Below are positions 61,446-64,000 of a stretch of DNA of 64,000 nucleotides, one piece after another. The position numbers were made by a program, and so were the translations under genes. The DNA is from Candidatus Amulumruptor caecigallinarius (lineage in GTDB: Bacteria; Bacteroidota; Bacteroidia; Bacteroidales; Muribaculaceae): contig JAMPDP010000001.1 in assembly GCA_023665605.1 (NCBI GenBank), positions 597,377-661,376 of the forward strand, written 5' to 3'. Every line of letters starts with the position of its first letter. Within the stretch, counting starts at the first letter, position 1. A model generated the notes under the pieces. It ran no database searches and was not told the DNA's origin. It saw only the letters and a list, made by a program, of their open reading frames with translations.

Positions 61446-64000
61446 TTACTTGATGGCAACCTTGCGTGAGGAGCCGTCGGAGTAGCGCACGATGACGATA
61501 CCGCTCTCGGGCTTGCTGATGCGCATGCCCTGGAGGTTGTAGTATTCCACGGGCTCGGCAGCGGCCTCAGCGGCTACCGTGGCGGCTGCACCGGCCTCGG
61601 CACGGGTCAGGCGGATGTTGTCCAGGTGCAGCTTGGTGCTGACATCACAGCCGGTGCCGTGTAGGCCCAGATGGTAGGTGCCGGGCTGCTCTACCCTAAA
61701 GCTGGTGGTGTAATCCTGCCAAGAGCCGAACTTGGCCTTCTCGTAGCTTACGATGGGGGTCGCAAAGGTGGTGAAGTCTGTGGCATCGGTGCCCAGAGCA
61801 GCCTCCCACTGGTGGGTGTCATAGCTCTTGCCGTTGGCAGCGAAGGTGAGGATATAGTCGCCGGCCTCGTCAATGCGGATGGCGGGAGACACGGCCCAGT
61901 CGTCATACTCGGCATTGGTCTTAGAGAGCACAAAGTACATGAGCACCTGTGAGCCGTGGGGTGAGGAAGCCTCGGTGGTCAGCGACCAGCCGGTACCCTT
62001 GGTGTCCATGTGGGTGTTGTTGTTGGTGATGGTCCAGGCATCATGGCCATCCTCGAAGTCGCAAGCGTAGGGGATTGCGGCGGGAGCCTTCTTGATTGAC
62101 ACGTTGTCAATCTTCAGTGTGGCGAAGGTGGTGGTTGTGGTGCCATGGAACGCGAGGTGGTATGTGCCGGCCTTCTCCACGGTGAAAGCAATGGGCTCGC
62201 TCTCAGTCCATGCCGTGGGGGTCTTCTCGTCAGAGTGGCTGTCGATGGGGGCTACTACTGCTGCGTCAGCGGTGTTGCCGTCAGCCAGATACACGCTCCA
62301 TGAATGTGTGTCGGAAGACACGCCGTTGGCATAGATGTAGCTCAGCTCATAGGTGCCCGGAGTGGTGAACTCGATGGCGGGCGAGAAGAGGTAATCGTTG
62401 CAGAGGTCGGAAGAGCCGCCGCTCTTGAGCTGCGCGTACTTGCCGTCATAACGCTGGTAAGCGTAGCCGAGGGTCACTGACCAGCCGTAGGAGGTGTTGG
62501 AGTGGTTGTTGACGGTGGTCCACAGGGTGCCATCCTGATCATCCTCGAAGCCGGAGAAGTAGGGTATGCCCATGGTCTTGGCGTAAGTCACGGGGTTGCT
62601 GTCGCAGGCATAGCCATCGACGCCGCCGCATACGGGCACCACGGAGTAGACGAACGTGCCGGCGTCGGTGAGCTCGTCGGTGTAGGTGGTCTCCGTCACG
62701 TCATCAGCGAGCACCATATCGTCGCTGCCGTTGATGCGCCAGATGGTGTAGGTGATGTTGTCATAGTCAGCGAAGCCGCCGTTGCGGGTGGAAGTCGGGG
62801 CTTTCCAGTTGAGGGTTACGGTAGCACCGTCAATCTCAGCTGTCAGGTCAGTGACGGGGTTGAGGGTGTCATAGCCACCAAACACCTCGACGACAGCTCC
62901 ACGACCGTGCGCGTCATCAGTGAGGGCGCACACCATATAGGCGAGCTGACCGTTGGGGCTGTTGGCATCGTTGTAGCTTGTGGCATCTGCAGCGAGAGTA
63001 GCGATGGGCTCCTCAGTGCCGAAGCGATAAACCTTGTAGCCGGCGACACTCAGAGCGTTGCCGCCGAGAGTGGCCTCGGGCTTGCTCCAGGAGAGTGTGA
63101 TGCTGTTGGCACTCGTGGTGCTGACGGAGGCCTTGAGGTCAGTGGGTGCGGCGGGAGCGAGCTTGTCAAGAGACTTGCCCTCAAACCAGAGGCCGGTCAC
63201 CTCGGCATCGGCACCGAGTTTGCTACCCTCGTTCTCCCACTTGGTGTCAGGATTGGGATCCTCGGCCATGAATGAGGGCACACCCGTAGCGGGGTCGATG
63301 GTCAGGAAGTAGCCGTAGTCTGGGTGGCACTGTGCCCAGTAGAGCACGCCCTCGGTGTCGAAGGCCATGGACTGAAACTGGTTGGTGGTGGCGATGGAGT
63401 GCTGTTTGCCAATCTGGGTGGCTTTGCCCGTGAGCTTGTTGAGCTTGTAGAACTGGCGGTACTCGCCCATGGCGTAGAGGTCGCCCTTGGCATCGGCGGC
63501 GAGCGTCAGCAGGCTCTCGGCGGCGGTGTTGCCGTTGCCGTCGACAGCGATGAGGTCACCCGCGGAGCCTACCTTTGTGAAGGCGCCGGTGGCAAGGTCT
63601 ACCACGCAGAGCGAGGTGGTGGAGATGGATGACGTGTTGGCGGCATCCTCTACCAGAGCGTACATGGTGTTGGTGGTGTAGTCGTAGGTCATGTCGACCA
63701 CGCGGCGTGTGTTGTCATAGAAGATTACCTGACTGACAACCTCAAACGTGGCGGCATTGCGCACCACATAGCTGTAAGCGGACACGCCGCCCATCACGTC
63801 GGGATACACTTCATAGGTGTAGAGTACGCCGTCCACACATTCGCCGGCCGACACATGGGTCTCGCCATAGTTGCGCTTGTCCATTGTGGGTGTGGCGAAC
63901 TGCGACACGGGGAACGAGATGAAGCCGAACGCATTGTTGGCGTCACCCATCTGATAGGCGTGAGCCACCGACTCCGCAGATGCGGATGGGACACCTGTCA
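61446..64000 (-). CDS. Large secreted adhesin-like protein (5' end outside window)
   Basis: About 850 residues seen; the frame is open through the right edge, so the true start and signal peptide lie outside. Order: a propeller-like N-terminal region (DAKGDLYAMGEYRQFYKLNKLTG, FDTEGVLYWAQCHPDYGYF), two fibronectin type III domains (APTDLKASVSTTSANSITLSWSKPEA; VTDLTAEIDGATVTLNWKAP), two cleaved-adhesin/choice-of-anchor-J domains (IPYFSGFEDDQDGTLWTTVNNHSN; IPYACDFEDGHDAWTITNNNTH), an Ala/Glu-rich stretch and a C-terminal EYYNLQGMRISKP ... VAIK. That tail resembles the C-terminal domain seen on many Bacteroidota secreted proteins. It probably mediates surface attachment. Confidence 0.8.
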   Translation of the reverse strand, partial: TGVPSASAESVAHAYQMGDANNAFGFISFPVSQFATPTMDKRNYGETHVSAGECVDGVLYTYEVYPDVMGGVSAYSYVVRNAATFEVVSQVIFYDNTRRVVDMTYDYTTNTMYALVEDAANTSSISTTSLCVVDLATGAFTKVGSAGDLIAVDGNGNTAAESLLTLAADAKGDLYAMGEYRQFYKLNKLTGKATQIGKQHSIATTNQFQSMAFDTEGVLYWAQCHPDYGYFLTIDPATGVPSFMAEDPNPDTKWENEGSKLGADAEVTGLWFEGKSLDKLAPAAPTDLKASVSTTSANSITLSWSKPEATLGGNALSVAGYKVYRFGTEEPIATLAADATSYNDANSPNGQLAYMVCALTDDAHGRGAVVEVFGGYDTLNPVTDLTAEIDGATVTLNWKAPTSTRNGGFADYDNITYTIWRINGSDDMVLADDVTETTYTDELTDAGTFVYSVVPVCGGVDGYACDSNPVTYAKTMGIPYFSGFEDDQDGTLWTTVNNHSNTSYGWSVTLGYAYQRYDGKYAQLKSGGSSDLCNDYLFSPAIEFTTPGTYELSYIYANGVSSDTHSWSVYLADGNTADAAVVAPIDSHSDEKTPTAWTESEPIAFTVEKAGTYHLAFHGTTTTTFATLKIDNVSIKKAPAAIPYACDFEDGHDAWTITNNNTHMDTKGTGWSLTTEASSPHGSQVLMYFVLSKTNAEYDDWAVSPAIRIDEAGDYILTFAANGKSYDTHQWEAALGTDATDFTTFATPIVSYEKAKFGSWQDYTTSFRVEQPGTYHLGLHGTGCDVSTKLHLDNIRLTRAEAGAAATVAAEAAAEPVEYYNLQGMRISKPESGIVIVRYSDGSSRKVAIK

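Overview
The window looks like a chromosomal segment of a gut-type Bacteroidota, most likely order Bacteroidales and plausibly Muribaculaceae (the family level is inference). Evidence: GC-rich core genes, almost no Shine-Dalgarno sites, more than a dozen Bacteroidota-type -7 boxes (TAnnTTTG, sometimes with a TTTG about 20 nt upstream), lipoproteins with acidic export signals, PorZ-like propellers and a PorT-type barrel. No rRNA, tRNA, integrase or intact insertion sequence was seen.

Layout. 1-5.5 kb: housekeeping (dnaX, a DUF349 protein, ettA), closed by a strong terminator. 5.6-10.6 kb: a six-gene module with an SU10/DUF5309-like major capsid protein and a portal-like protein but no terminase, tail, lysis or integration gene; it looks domesticated. 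10.5-20 kb: LTA-synthase-like sulfatase, outer-membrane barrel, Crp/Fnr regulator, then the tightly packed dus, DUF2807, flippase, priA run. 20-23.6 kb: MITE/REP-like repeats, an MltF-like transglycosylase and an AAA ATPase preceded by four regularly spaced palindromes. 23.6-31.2 kb: prolyl oligopeptidase, lipoprotein, PhnP-like hydrolase, TlpA-like thioredoxin, MscS channel, metal ABC permease. 31.2-45.1 kb, mostly minus strand: acyltransferase, MsbA-like exporter, two PorZ-like propellers around a hypothetical gene, rdgB, leuS, nadA.

45.2-56.8 kb is a lower-GC accessory island: glycosyltransferases, a GT-C membrane enzyme, a pyruvyl transferase, an acyltransferase and a radical SAM enzyme, which look like surface-glycan functions, interleaved with a SecB-like chaperone plus ART-like gene (candidate toxin-antitoxin-chaperone unit) and an AAA ATPase plus small partner (candidate defence pair). 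Runs of exactly nine C/G lie in three surface-type genes (31.3, 48.8 and 51.8 kb), suggesting phase variation. 56.9-64 kb returns to housekeeping and envelope genes: metG, type I asparaginase, a secreted protein, a lipoprotein and a large adhesin-like protein cut by the window edge.

Most interesting: the capsid/portal module, the SecB-like/ART-like unit with a possible attenuator, the C9 tracts, the four-palindrome array, and the repeat family whose ends supply stop codons to neighbouring genes.
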